A stretch of DNA of 6,777 nt. It comes from an uncultured Alistipes sp. (lineage in GTDB: Bacteria; Bacteroidota; Bacteroidia; Bacteroidales; Rikenellaceae). Where the stretch lies: assembly GCA_947174575.1 (NCBI GenBank), contig CAMWJM010000067.1, positions 1 to 6,777 on the forward strand, read 5' to 3'. Position numbers and translations under genes: made by a program. Shown here piece by piece: positions 1 to 6,529 of the stretch. The notes under the pieces were generated by a model. It was not told where the DNA came from, made no database searches, and saw only the letters and a program-made list of their open reading frames with translations. Each line of letters opens with the position of its first letter. Position 1 is the first letter of the stretch.

Positions 1-782
1 TCCGCGGTCGGGGCATGTCGTTTTCCGAGGTGCGCGAATACCGCGCCGGCGACGACGTGCGCGACATCGACTGGAACGTCACGGCCCGTTCGCACAAGCC
101 CCACATCAAGATCTACGAGGAGGAGCGCGAGCTGACCATGATGCTCCTGGTCGACGTCTCGGCTTCGCGGCTCTTCGGCTCGACCGACCGCCTCAAGCAG
201 AACCTCATCACCGAAATCGCGGCCGTGCTGGCTTTCTCGGCGGCGCAGAACAACGACAAGGTGGGCTGCATCTTCTTTTCGGACAGGGTGGAGAAGTTCA
301 TCCCCCCGAAAAAGGGGCGCAGCCACATCCTCGCGATCATCCGCGAACTCGTCGGCTTCCGCCCCGCATCGCCGGGCACGCGCCTCTCCGAGCCGCTGCG
401 GCTGCTGACCAACGTCAACAAGAAGCGCTGCACGACTTTCATTCTTTCGGACTTCCTCGACCCGGCGCACGATCGCGCGGCGCTCGAAGACGCCCTGAAG
501 ATCGCCGGCAGCAAGCACGACCTGGTGGGCATCCGCATCTGCGATCCGCGCGAAGCGGAGCTGCCCGACGTGGGCATCGTCGAGCTGCAGGACGCCGAAA
601 GCGGCCGCAAAGTGTGGCTCGACACCTCCTCGCGCGCCGTGCGCGACCACTACGCCACAGCCTGGCGCCGCCGCAGCGACGAGATCGAAGCGATGCTGCG
701 CCACCACCGCATCGACACGGCGACGATCTCGACCGCCGGCGACTATGTGGCCGAACTCATAAAACTGTTCAAACAACGATGA
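1..782 (+). CDS. DUF58 domain protein of the Bat operon, 5' end missing
   Basis: This is the C-terminal part of a DUF58 protein. The reading frame is open to the left edge, where it encodes RGRG directly before MSFSEVREYRAGDDVRDIDW. That junction lies inside the family's most conserved block, so the ATG at 15 is internal and the true start lies upstream. I estimate some tens of residues are missing. Counting from that Met, a DVSAS (DxSxS) metal-site motif lies at residues 47-51, giving a VWA-like fold, and ILSDF lies further on. No membrane segment is visible in the part present. The family is normally encoded beside MoxR AAA+ ATPases and VWA membrane proteins; its biochemical role is not established. 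The stop overlaps the next start as ATGA (779-782), which indicates translational coupling. The family assignment is secure; the function is not. Confidence 0.93.
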   Translation, partial: RGRGMSFSEVREYRAGDDVRDIDWNVTARSHKPHIKIYEEERELTMMLLVDVSASRLFGSTDRLKQNLITEIAAVLAFSAAQNNDKVGCIFFSDRVEKFIPPKKGRSHILAIIRELVGFRPASPGTRLSEPLRLLTNVNKKRCTTFILSDFLDPAHDRAALEDALKIAGSKHDLVGIRICDPREAELPDVGIVELQDAESGRKVWLDTSSRAVRDHYATAWRRRSDEIEAMLRHHRIDTATISTAGDYVAELIKLFKQR

Positions 783-1741
783 AACGACTCCTACCCCTCG
801 GTCTCCTCTTCGTGAGCGCCGCCGCATGGGGGCAGCATACTCCCCTCGTCACGGCGCGCATCGAACCCGACAGCATCCTCATCGGCGACCGCTTCGACTA
901 CGTGATCGACGTCGAAAAAGACTTGGTGCAGGTGGTGGAGTTCCCCGTGTTCCAGCCCGACGGGAAAGAGCACCTCGTACTGGTCGAGGACGTTCCGGTC
1001 GACACGCTCGCCCGCGACGGACGCCGGCTCACGCTGCGCAAGCGCTATCGGCTGGCCGCTTTCGAGGAGGGCCGCTACGATCTGGGGCGCGCCGAGGTGC
1101 TCTATGCCGACAAGAACATCGTAGACACGCTGCATTCCGACGAACACCTCTTTTTAGAGGTAGCGACTTTTCAGATCGACTCGACGTCGCACTCGATCTT
1201 CGACCTCAAGCCCCAGCGCACGCTGCCGTTCCGTCTGGGCGAAATCGGCGGCTACATAGCGTGGGGCGCGCTGGCGCTCCTCGCGCTGGCGGCCGCACTT
1301 TTCGGATTGCACTGCTGGCTGCGCCGGCGCGGCACCTCTCTGGGCACCCTTTTCAAGCCCGCACCGGCCCTGCCGCCCCATGTCGAGGCAATCCGGGCGC
1401 TCGAAACGCTCCACCACCAGAAACTCTGGCAGAACAACCGCCACAAACAATATTATTCGGGTCTCACCGACATCCTGCGCACCTACATCGCCCGCCGCTG
1501 GGAGGTGGGGGCCATGGAGATGACCACCGACGAGATCGTCGAAGCCCTGCGGCCGCTCGACCTGCCCGACAAGGCGCGCATGGATCTCACGGCGATTCTG
1601 CGCGACGGCGATCTGGTGAAGTTCGCCAAGGCCACGCCCGAAGCCGAGGCCAACGAGGCGGCCTATCTGAAAGCCTACTATTTCGTCGAGGAGACCAAGC
1701 CCGCCGCCGAACAACCGGAGGAGAGCACCGAAAACCGATAA
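779..1741 (+). CDS. BatD-like membrane-anchored protein of the Bat operon
   Basis: A 320-residue protein. I chose the start at 779 because it overlaps the DUF58 stop as ATGA and begins with a clear signal peptide (residues 1-18, MKRLLPLG to AWG). An earlier in-frame ATG at 614 would run through the DUF58 gene and lacks this signal. Residues about 20-150 look like an exported beta-rich domain of the BatD type. Residues 156-179 form one hydrophobic membrane segment, followed by an arginine-rich stop-transfer stretch (RRR). Residues about 200-300 form a charged, mostly helical cytosolic domain (PPHVEAIRALETL, then LRTYIARRWE), like that found in short BatD-like or DUF4381-like proteins. It is about half the length of full BatD. 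It probably links the periplasmic part of the Bat complex to the cytosolic MoxR/DUF58 partners, which is inference. Six bases separate it from batC. Confidence 0.8.
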   Translation: MKRLLPLGLLFVSAAAWGQHTPLVTARIEPDSILIGDRFDYVIDVEKDLVQVVEFPVFQPDGKEHLVLVEDVPVDTLARDGRRLTLRKRYRLAAFEEGRYDLGRAEVLYADKNIVDTLHSDEHLFLEVATFQIDSTSHSIFDLKPQRTLPFRLGEIGGYIAWGALALLALAAALFGLHCWLRRRGTSLGTLFKPAPALPPHVEAIRALETLHHQKLWQNNRHKQYYSGLTDILRTYIARRWEVGAMEMTTDEIVEALRPLDLPDKARMDLTAILRDGDLVKFAKATPEAEANEAAYLKAYYFVEETKPAAEQPEESTENR

Positions 1742-1747
1742 CGAACC

Positions 1748-2515
1748 ATGCACCGACTTCTCTACATACTTTGTCTTTTCGCCTTTCTGGGGGCTTCGGC
1801 CCAGCGCATGCCCGAACGCAGCCAGGTGCGCAAGGGCAACCGCCACTACCACAAAGGCGACTACAAACCGGCCATCGAACGCTACACGCAGGCGCTCACC
1901 TATGCTCCGGAGTCGTCCGAGGCGCTCTACGATCTGGGCAACGCTCTCTACAAAGCCGAGTTGTTCGACAAGGCCGAGCAGACCATGGCCCGGGCCGCGG
2001 CCGACACCCTGCGCAGCGACACCGAGCGTGCCGAGGCGTTCTACAACCTGGGCAACGCGCAGTTCAAGCAGCAGAAATACAAGGAGGCGCTCGAAAGCTA
2101 TCGCCGCGCCATGCTGCTCGATCCCGCCGACATGGAGGCCAAATACAACTACGCCTACACCAAAAAACTGCTGGAAAATAATCAAGACCGGAATCAAAAC
2201 CAAAACGGCGGCGACCAAAACCAGGATCAAGACTCGCAGAACGGCGACGGGCAGCAGAACGGCGACGGAGCATCACCGGATCGACAGCAAGACCCCGCGC
2301 AGCCTGACGAACAGCAGGGCGACGGGCAGGACGAGCGACAAGACGAGTCGCAGGACGACAGTCGGGATGACGGAAAATCTCAATCCGTTTCCGCCGGCAT
2401 CTCCGAGCAGGAGCAACAACAGATGCTCGACGCCATTCAGGCCCAGGAGGACAAAACCCAGGATAAACTCAAGGAAAAACAAGGTGTCGTCGTTAGAGGG
2501 AAGAAAAACTGGTAG
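1748..2515 (+). CDS. batC: BatC-like exported TPR protein with Q/N/D-rich tail
   Basis: A 255-residue protein. Residues 1-19 form a signal peptide ending ASAQ, so the product is exported. Tetratricopeptide repeats cover residues about 26-143: GNRHYHKGDYKPAIERY, a second unit around ALYDLGNALYKAELFDKAE, and a third around AFYNLGNAQFKQQKYKEALE. From about 144 to 211 the chain is low-complexity and rich in Gln, Asn, Asp and Gly. The last 40 residues return to a helical, charged segment (EQEQQQMLDAIQAQE) ending in KKNW, a kind of tail I associate with BatC proteins. TPR domains bind proteins, so it probably acts as a scaffold for the VWA proteins BatA and BatB on the periplasmic side (inference). 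It lies before batA, whereas in the Bacteroides operon I know it follows batB. Confidence 0.85.
   Translation: MHRLLYILCLFAFLGASAQRMPERSQVRKGNRHYHKGDYKPAIERYTQALTYAPESSEALYDLGNALYKAELFDKAEQTMARAAADTLRSDTERAEAFYNLGNAQFKQQKYKEALESYRRAMLLDPADMEAKYNYAYTKKLLENNQDRNQNQNGGDQNQDQDSQNGDGQQNGDGASPDRQQDPAQPDEQQGDGQDERQDESQDDSRDDGKSQSVSAGISEQEQQQMLDAIQAQEDKTQDKLKEKQGVVVRGKKNW
2236..2268 (+). repeat. Tandem 15-base repeat inside batC
   Basis: The 15-mer GCAGAACGGCGACGG occurs at 2236-2250 and again at 2254-2268, an 18-base period that keeps the frame. It encodes repeated QNGDG units in the disordered tail of BatC. Such repeats can expand or shrink by slippage, which would change only the tail length. Confidence 0.8.
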
Positions 2516-2520
2516 TTTTT

Positions 2521-2560
2521 CCGAGGCGAAAGGTGAAACTTGAAAAGTGAAAGGTAAAAA
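2521..2560 (+). repeat. GTGAAAGG-type spacer repeat between batC and batA
   Basis: The 45-base gap between the two genes consists largely of near-repeats of GAAAGGTGAAA/AGTGAAAGGT. GAAAGGT occurs at 2528-2534 and within TGAAAGGT at 2548-2555, with GAAAAGTG between them. Every other junction in the operon is short or overlapping, so this spacer stands out. The purine-rich run AAAGG just before the batA ATG could serve as a weak ribosome binding site. Confidence 0.5.
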
Positions 2561-3553
2561 ATGTCGTTCCACAATCCTCATATTCTTTGGTTGTTGCTGC
2601 TGTTGCTGCCGATGATCGCCTACTATGTGTGGCGCACGATGCAGGGCGGTGCGGCGATCCGCATCCCGACCGCCGACGGTATGAGCCGCGCCCCGCGGAC
2701 GGTGCGCTACTACCTGCGCCACCTGCCTTTCGCGCTGCGGACTGCGGCTTGCGCACTGCTGGTCGTGGCATTGGCCCGGCCGCAGGATGCCGAGCGCTTC
2801 TCCCGCACCTCGACCGAGGGCATCGACATCATGCTGGCCATCGACGTCTCGGGGTCGATGCTCGCCCGCGACTTCAAGCCCGACCGCATCACGGCCGCCA
2901 AGGAGGTCGCCGCTTCGTTCATCGCCGACCGCTACGGCGACCGCATCGGTCTGGCGGTCTTCGCCGGCGAGGCCTTCACGCAGAGTCCGCTGACCACCGA
3001 CCAGGCCACGCTGCAGACCCTTTTGAGCCGCATCCGCAGCGGCGTGATCGAGGACGGCACCGCCATCGGCAACGGTCTGGCCACGGCGATCAACCGCCTG
3101 CGCGAGAGCGACGCCAAGTCGAAGGTGGTGATCCTGCTCACCGACGGCGTGAACAACCGCGGCGAAATCGCCCCGCTCACGGCGGCCGAAATCGCTGCGG
3201 CACAGGGCATCCGCGTCTACACCATCGGCGTGGGCACCCAGGGCATGGCTCCCTACCCGGCCGTCGACATCTACGGCAACCCCACGGGCGGCACGGTCAT
3301 GGCCAAGGTCGAGATCGACGAAAAGACCCTCCGCGCCATCGCCGAGCAGACCGGCGGCCGCTACTTCCGCGCCACCGACAAAGCCAAGCTCAAGGCGATC
3401 TACGACGAGATCAACCGACTCGAAAAGAGCAAGGTCGAGGTCACGGAGCATGTCGCCTATCACGAACTTTTCCTCGGGTGGGTGCTCTGGGCCGTGGCGC
3501 TGCTGACCATGGAGTTCCTGCTCGCGACGCTCGTTCTCAAACGCATTCCGTAA
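2561..3553 (+). CDS. batA: BatA, VWA-domain membrane protein
   Basis: A 330-residue protein with membrane segments at about 8-24 and 56-73, a VWA domain at about 87-290, and a C-terminal membrane segment at about 303-326. The metal-ion-dependent adhesion site is complete: DVSGS at 95-99, the Thr of DGT at 167, and the Asp of LTDG at 195. The wording around the site (DVSGSMLARDFKPDRI) is typical of BatA rather than BatB. VWA domains with an intact site bind protein partners through a divalent metal. The fold is expected to sit on the periplasmic side or be membrane-apposed, working with BatB, BatC and the BatD-like protein. Disruption of the bat operon in Bacteroides fragilis was reported to reduce aerotolerance; the molecular activity is unknown. 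Length and topology are normal for the family. Confidence 0.95.
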   Translation: MSFHNPHILWLLLLLLPMIAYYVWRTMQGGAAIRIPTADGMSRAPRTVRYYLRHLPFALRTAACALLVVALARPQDAERFSRTSTEGIDIMLAIDVSGSMLARDFKPDRITAAKEVAASFIADRYGDRIGLAVFAGEAFTQSPLTTDQATLQTLLSRIRSGVIEDGTAIGNGLATAINRLRESDAKSKVVILLTDGVNNRGEIAPLTAAEIAAAQGIRVYTIGVGTQGMAPYPAVDIYGNPTGGTVMAKVEIDEKTLRAIAEQTGGRYFRATDKAKLKAIYDEINRLEKSKVEVTEHVAYHELFLGWVLWAVALLTMEFLLATLVLKRIP

Positions 3554-3569
3554 AACCCTGCGATCCGCC

Positions 3570-4592
3570 ATGTTCCGATTCGCCGAACCCTCATATCTCT
3601 GGCTGCTGGCCGCCGTGCCGGCATTCGTGCTGCTCTACCTGCTCGCAGCCCGCAACCGTCGCCGCCGGCTCGCCCGCTTCGGCTGCGAAGCCACGCTCCG
3701 CTATCTGACGCCCGAAGTCTCCACGGCCCGCCCGGCGCTGAAGTTCATCGTTTTCTGCGCGGCCTATGCGCTGATCGTCTGCGCCGCCGCCCGACCCCAA
3801 TTCGGCTCCCGGCTCCGCGAGGAGAAGGCGCAGGGCGTCGAAATGATGCTCGTGGTCGACGTCTCCAACTCGATGCTGGCCGAAGACTTCGAACCCAGCC
3901 GTCTGGAACGCACCAAATATGCCATAGGCAAGCTCTTCGACGGGCTGAAGCAAGACCGCGTGGGGCTGGTCGTCTTCGCCGGCGAACCCAAGGTGCAGCT
4001 CCCCATCACGTCCGATTACCGCATGGCCAAGGCCTTCGCGCGGCGCATCGACCCCTCGCTCGTGTCGGTGCAGGGCACGGCCGTGGGCAAGGCGCTCGAA
4101 CAGGCGCTGCTGGCCTTCTCCGCCGACACCGACGAGCCGCACAGCCGGGCCGTGATCCTCATCACCGACGGCGAGAACCACGAGGACGACGCGCTGGCCG
4201 TGGCCCGGCGTGCTGCCGACATGGGCGTCCGCATCCACACCATCGGCATCGGCACGCCCGAGGGCGCCCCGATCCGCATCGGCGGCGAATTCATCCGCGA
4301 CGAAAAGGGCGACATGGTGGTCTCGAAGCTCAACGAAAAAATGCTCTCCGAGATCGCCGAGCTGACGGGCGGCGCCTATGTACGTTCGTCGAAGCAGTCG
4401 ATCGGCCTCGACGAAATCGTGGAGAACATCGGCAAAATGGAGCAGACGGAGCTTTCGACCGTCCGTTTCGAGGAGTACGACGAGCAATATCAATATCCGC
4501 TGGCCGCGGCGCTGGTGCTCCTGCTCGTGGAACTGCTGCTGCTCGACCGCCGCAACCCGCTACTGGCGAAATTCAACATATTCGATATATAA
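3570..4592 (+). CDS. batB: BatB, VWA-domain membrane protein
   Basis: A 340-residue paralogue of BatA, starting 16 bases after its stop. Membrane segments lie at about 9-27, 58-75 and 310-326, with the VWA domain at about 90-290. The metal site is complete: DVSNS at 97-101, the Thr of QGT at 170, and the Asp of ITDG at 200. DVSNSMLAEDFEPSRLERTK is the BatB version of this motif. With BatA it would form the core membrane part of the complex. It is the last gene of the operon here: its stop runs straight into an AT-rich repeat region followed by rnpB. No batD or batE follows, as I would expect in Bacteroides. No strong GC-rich terminator is visible after it; the long AT inverted repeat may serve as one. 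Confidence 0.95.
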   Translation: MFRFAEPSYLWLLAAVPAFVLLYLLAARNRRRRLARFGCEATLRYLTPEVSTARPALKFIVFCAAYALIVCAAARPQFGSRLREEKAQGVEMMLVVDVSNSMLAEDFEPSRLERTKYAIGKLFDGLKQDRVGLVVFAGEPKVQLPITSDYRMAKAFARRIDPSLVSVQGTAVGKALEQALLAFSADTDEPHSRAVILITDGENHEDDALAVARRAADMGVRIHTIGIGTPEGAPIRIGGEFIRDEKGDMVVSKLNEKMLSEIAELTGGAYVRSSKQSIGLDEIVENIGKMEQTELSTVRFEEYDEQYQYPLAAALVLLLVELLLLDRRNPLLAKFNIFDI

Positions 4593-4597
4593 TTCAC

Positions 4598-4702
4598 AAT
4601 TCATAATGCACAATTCATAATTACATTTACCGCAGACTCCGATCGCGAATAAAATGCTTGAATTATAACTAATTGTGAATTATGAATTGTGCATTGTGAA
4701 TT
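4598..4702. repeat. Long AT-rich inverted repeat built of AATTCAC/AATTCAT units
   Basis: The arms are 4598-4622 and 4678-4702. Of these, 18 bases (4605-4622 against 4678-4695) pair perfectly, and the outer 7 pair with one G-T wobble. The loop is 55 bases. The left side (4591-4622) is a run of AATTCAC and AATTCAT-like units. The right arm ends in TTTTT (4701-4705), so transcripts leaving batB could fold into a long stem followed by U residues. Similar AT repeats are frequent in Bacteroidales intergenic regions, as I recall. It lies between batB and rnpB, and its right arm contains the -33 box of the rnpB promoter. Confidence 0.8.
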
Positions 4703-4716
4703 TTTGATTACCTTTG
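4687..4716 (+). promoter_or_regulatory. Promoter of rnpB, Bacteroidetes -33/-7 type
   Basis: TACCTTTG at 4709-4716 fits the Bacteroidetes -7 consensus TAnnTTTG exactly. A TTG at 4687-4689 lies 19 bases upstream, an acceptable -33 spacing. Transcription would start just after, close to the first base of the P1 helix of rnpB (about 4720). The -33 box falls within the right arm of the inverted repeat. Confidence 0.75.
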
Positions 4717-4719
4717 TCC

Positions 4720-5080
4720 CGCAGGCCCGCTCCGTCGCTGCCGGCGCAAGCCGGGGGAGGAAAGTCCGGGCAACGCAGAGCACCGCGCAAGCTAACGACT
4801 TGATGTCCGAGAGGGCATGGCAGCGTAACAGAGAACGACCGCCTGCCGGATTTCCGGCCGGTAAGGGTGAAAAGGTGGGGTAAGAGCCTACCGCGGGGGC
4901 AGCGATGTCGCCCGGCCGTACGTCCCGCGGGTTGCAAGACCGTGTATACCGACAATGAAGGGTTGCTCGTCCGATGTCGGGGGGTAGGTTGCTGGAGGCG
5001 GCAGGCGACTGCCGTCGTAGATAAATGACGGAGACCCGGGATCGCTCCCGGGCACAGAACCCGGCTTACAAGGCCTGCGC
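4720..5080 (+). ncRNA. rnpB: RNase P RNA (catalytic RNA, type A)
   Basis: This is the catalytic RNA that, with the RnpA protein, removes 5' leaders from precursor tRNAs. All five conserved regions are visible: GAGGAAAGTCCGGGC at 4757-4771 (CR I), ACAGAGAACGACCGCC at 4828-4843 (CR II), GGTAAGGGTGAAAAGG followed by GGTAAGAGCCTACCGC around 4860-4894 (CR III), GGGGGTAGGTTGCTGGAGG around 4980-4998 (CR IV), and AGATAAATGACGG with ACAGAACCCGGCTTA around 5020-5067 (CR V). The ends pair to form helix P1: CGCAGGCC at 4720-4727 with GGCCTGCG at 5072-5079. About 360 bases is normal for a type A RNA. The exact ends are estimates from P1. Open frames across this stretch on either strand are not genes. Confidence 0.97.
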
Positions 5081-5088
5081 ACACGAAG

Positions 5089-5119
5089 AAGCCGCCGCCC
5101 CGAAAGGCAGCGGCTTTTT
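5089..5119 (+). terminator. Intrinsic terminator of rnpB
   Basis: AAGCCGC (5089-5095) pairs with GCGGCTT (5110-5116). An inner GCC/GGC pair set, one mismatch and the loop CCGAAA complete the hairpin, and the T run 5115-5119 follows. It lies about ten bases after the 3' end of rnpB. On the minus strand the same hairpin is followed only by CTTCG, so it may weakly stop the converging three-gene unit as well. Confidence 0.9.
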
Positions 5120-5127
5120 CCGTACAC

Positions 5128-5748
5128 TCATCTCACGAGGCGGCGCAGGCCGAACAGCAGCAGCACACCCGCCACCGCGCCGGCCGCGAACCACCATCCG
5201 CGACGGACTGCAGGGGAGGCACGCGTCCGCGCCCCGACGACCTGCACTTCGCTGCGCGACAGGCTGTCGACGGAACATCGCTGCCGAAGTTCCTGCGCCG
5301 CCGAAGCGACCGAATCGTATTGCTTGCGGCTGCGGGTTTCCCTTCGCTCGACACGCGTCACCGCCCGCTGCATGCTGTCGCTCCGCGCTTCGACGATCAA
5401 GGTGTCGCCCCGACATCGCACAGCGACCGAAAGAGCACCCTCGCGCCGCGCGAACACGGCGCCGGGCGGCAAAACCTCCGCCTCCGCCAGCGGCACGGTC
5501 AACACCGCCCGCTGCGCCGCGACGGTCTCATAAGTCTCGACGCGGCTCTCGCACACGGCCGTCGTTTCCCGATCGCAGGACGCCGCCACAAGCGTATCGC
5601 AACGCTGCCGCTCCTCTACGGCCTCGACACGCTGCCGTGCCTGAAAATCATGCTGCGAACGGCTCCGCGACGCAGCGCAGGCCACGCACGACACCGCCGC
5701 AGCGACGGCGACGAACGCCCGGACTAAAGAAAGAAAATGCAAATTCAT
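5128..5748 (-). CDS. Small exported protein with C-terminal membrane anchor, spanin-like layout
   Basis: A 206-residue protein of unproven function. The N-terminus (about 1-26, AFVAVAAAVSCVACAAS) is a hydrophobic export signal with cysteines that could form a weak lipobox (AVSC or CVAC). A charged middle of about 150 residues, rich in Arg, Glu, Ser and Val, includes TVPLAEAEVLPPGAVF and a stretch likely to be helical (MQRAVTRVERRETRSRKQYD). The last 25 residues hold a membrane segment at about 185-201 (WWFAAGAVAGVLLLFG) and a basic tail. Signal at one end and membrane anchor at the other is the layout of unimolecular spanins, which fuse inner and outer membranes in phage lysis; similar proteins occur near amidase genes in Bacteroidales prophages, as I recall. 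The start is fixed by the ATGA overlap (5745-5748) with the upstream gene. The opposite strand is also open but gives only an Arg/Pro-rich translation that runs into rnpB. Confidence 0.75.
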   Translation of the reverse strand: MNLHFLSLVRAFVAVAAAVSCVACAASRSRSQHDFQARQRVEAVEERQRCDTLVAASCDRETTAVCESRVETYETVAAQRAVLTVPLAEAEVLPPGAVFARREGALSVAVRCRGDTLIVEARSDSMQRAVTRVERRETRSRKQYDSVASAAQELRQRCSVDSLSRSEVQVVGARTRASPAVRRGWWFAAGAVAGVLLLFGLRRLVR

Positions 5749-6059
5749 AAGTAGTTTTTGTTTACGTTGTTGGAAGGTAAATTACGGCGCAGCCGCTCGA
5801 CCTCGCGGGTCAACCGGTCGACCTTGGCGAGCAGCTCCTGCTGGGCCACCTGCCACTCGGCCTTCTCCTGCCGCAGCGCCACGTTCTCCTGCAAGACCTG
5901 GTTGTACTTCTCGCTCAACAGGTCGATCGAACGCTGCATCTCGGCCAGAAAATCGTTGTTGCGTTTGCGACGGCCCACCGCCCACGAGGCGACGGCGCCC
6001 ACGAATCCGCTCGGCAACGCAAAGGCCAGCAGATCGCTCAACCATGAAAACTCGGACAT
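5745..6059 (-). CDS. Small membrane protein with coiled coil, prophage lysis-type
   Basis: A 104-residue protein. I chose the start at 6059 (MSEFSWLSDLL); the longer in-frame start at 6137 would overlap the preceding gene by about 49 bases and adds no recognisable sequence. Residues about 6-30 form one membrane segment (LLAFALPSGFVGAVASWAVG) followed by the basic stop-transfer run GRRKRNN. The remainder, about 35-95, is a coiled coil with Leu/Val heptads (LLSEKYNQVLQENVALRQEK, then LLAKVDRLTREVERLRR). Short proteins of this layout are common in Bacteroidales prophages beside lysis genes, and roles as holin or i-spanin-like partner are possible; none is proven. It lies 29 bases after the upstream gene and is coupled to the next by ATGA. 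Confidence 0.8.
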   Translation of the reverse strand: MSEFSWLSDLLAFALPSGFVGAVASWAVGRRKRNNDFLAEMQRSIDLLSEKYNQVLQENVALRQEKAEWQVAQQELLAKVDRLTREVERLRRNLPSNNVNKNYL

Positions 6060-6088
6060 AGGAAAAGAAACGAAGTCGGATTCGGGCG

Positions 6089-6376
6089 CTACTTTCTCCA
6101 GTCGAATCCCGGGAAAAGACGGCGCAGCTCGGCGCACGAAGTGCGGTCGGCGATCAACGTGCCCAGGTAGTCGTTTTCGCTGACCAGCGCGTTAGCGATG
6201 GTGCGTTCCTCGACGAAGAACTCGTTGTCACACAGGATTCTGCGCACGTCGTCCTCGCGACGGCGACGCAGTTCGGCCCAATAGTAGTAGCGGGCGGCCA
6301 CGGCCCGGTTGCGCTGACGGAGCCGCGCACGACGCGGCCTGAAGACCTCGCGGCCCTCGGATGGAATGGCTGTCAT
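6089..6376 (-). CDS. Basic 95-residue-class protein, probably prophage-derived, unknown function
   Basis: A product of about 95 residues (MTAIPSEG to FDWRK), first gene of the three-gene unit. I chose the Met at 6376 because the longer frame from 6499 would begin on top of the -7 promoter box at 6497-6504, and its extra residues are Cys/Phe/Pro-rich and unlike a protein N-terminus. The N-terminal third is strongly basic (FRPRRARLRQRNRAVAARYY). It is followed by YYYWAELRRRREDDVRRIL and EFFVEERTIANAL, which could form a helix-turn-helix, and the tail is SCAELRRLFPGFDW. I have the impression of similar RNxxxxxRYYYW proteins in Bacteroidales phage-like regions, but I cannot name a function. DNA binding is possible given the charge (inference). 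Confidence 0.7.
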   Translation of the reverse strand: MTAIPSEGREVFRPRRARLRQRNRAVAARYYYWAELRRRREDDVRRILCDNEFFVEERTIANALVSENDYLGTLIADRTSCAELRRLFPGFDWRK

Positions 6377-6496
6377 GGAATCGAAAAGATCGCTTGGCGC
6401 CCCTCGGCATGCCCCCGGGAAGCAGGGCCGAAACATCCGGAAGAACTCCGGAACAAAAACATGGCGCGATTGAAAAAAAAGAGTGCAGCTGCCCTG

Positions 6497-6527
6497 CAAA
6501 TATACGATCCCGAAAAGGCGATGTCAA
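6497..6527 (-). promoter_or_regulatory. Promoter of the minus-strand three-gene unit
   Basis: Read on the minus strand, TATATTTG (6504-6497) matches the Bacteroidetes -7 consensus TAnnTTTG. A TTGAC (6527-6523) lies 20 bases or so upstream as the -33 box. The transcript would start near 6490, leaving a leader of about 115 bases before the ATG at 6376. The leader carries an eight-base T run (complement of 6473-6480) and two TCCGGA copies (6436-6441 and 6447-6452 on the plus strand); their role is unknown. Confidence 0.65.
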
Positions 6528-6529
6528 GG

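Noticed and set aside
826..2181. 451-codon plus-strand open frame
   Set aside because: It overlaps the BatD-like gene and batC in another frame and is Arg/Pro/His-rich with no recognisable domain.
2273..3571. 432-codon minus-strand open frame
   Set aside because: It lies opposite batA and the end of batC, gives Arg/Gly/Ala/His-rich sequence without domains, and arises from GC-rich codon use on the real strand.
4680..5084. 134-codon minus-strand open frame (also 4888-5127 minus and 4689-4883 plus)
   Set aside because: These lie across rnpB, whose conserved regions and P1 pairing are clear; they are not genes.
5025..5750. 241-codon plus-strand open frame
   Set aside because: It begins inside rnpB, crosses its terminator, and is Arg/Pro/Ala-rich. 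The minus-strand gene has a signal, a membrane segment and an ATGA coupling.
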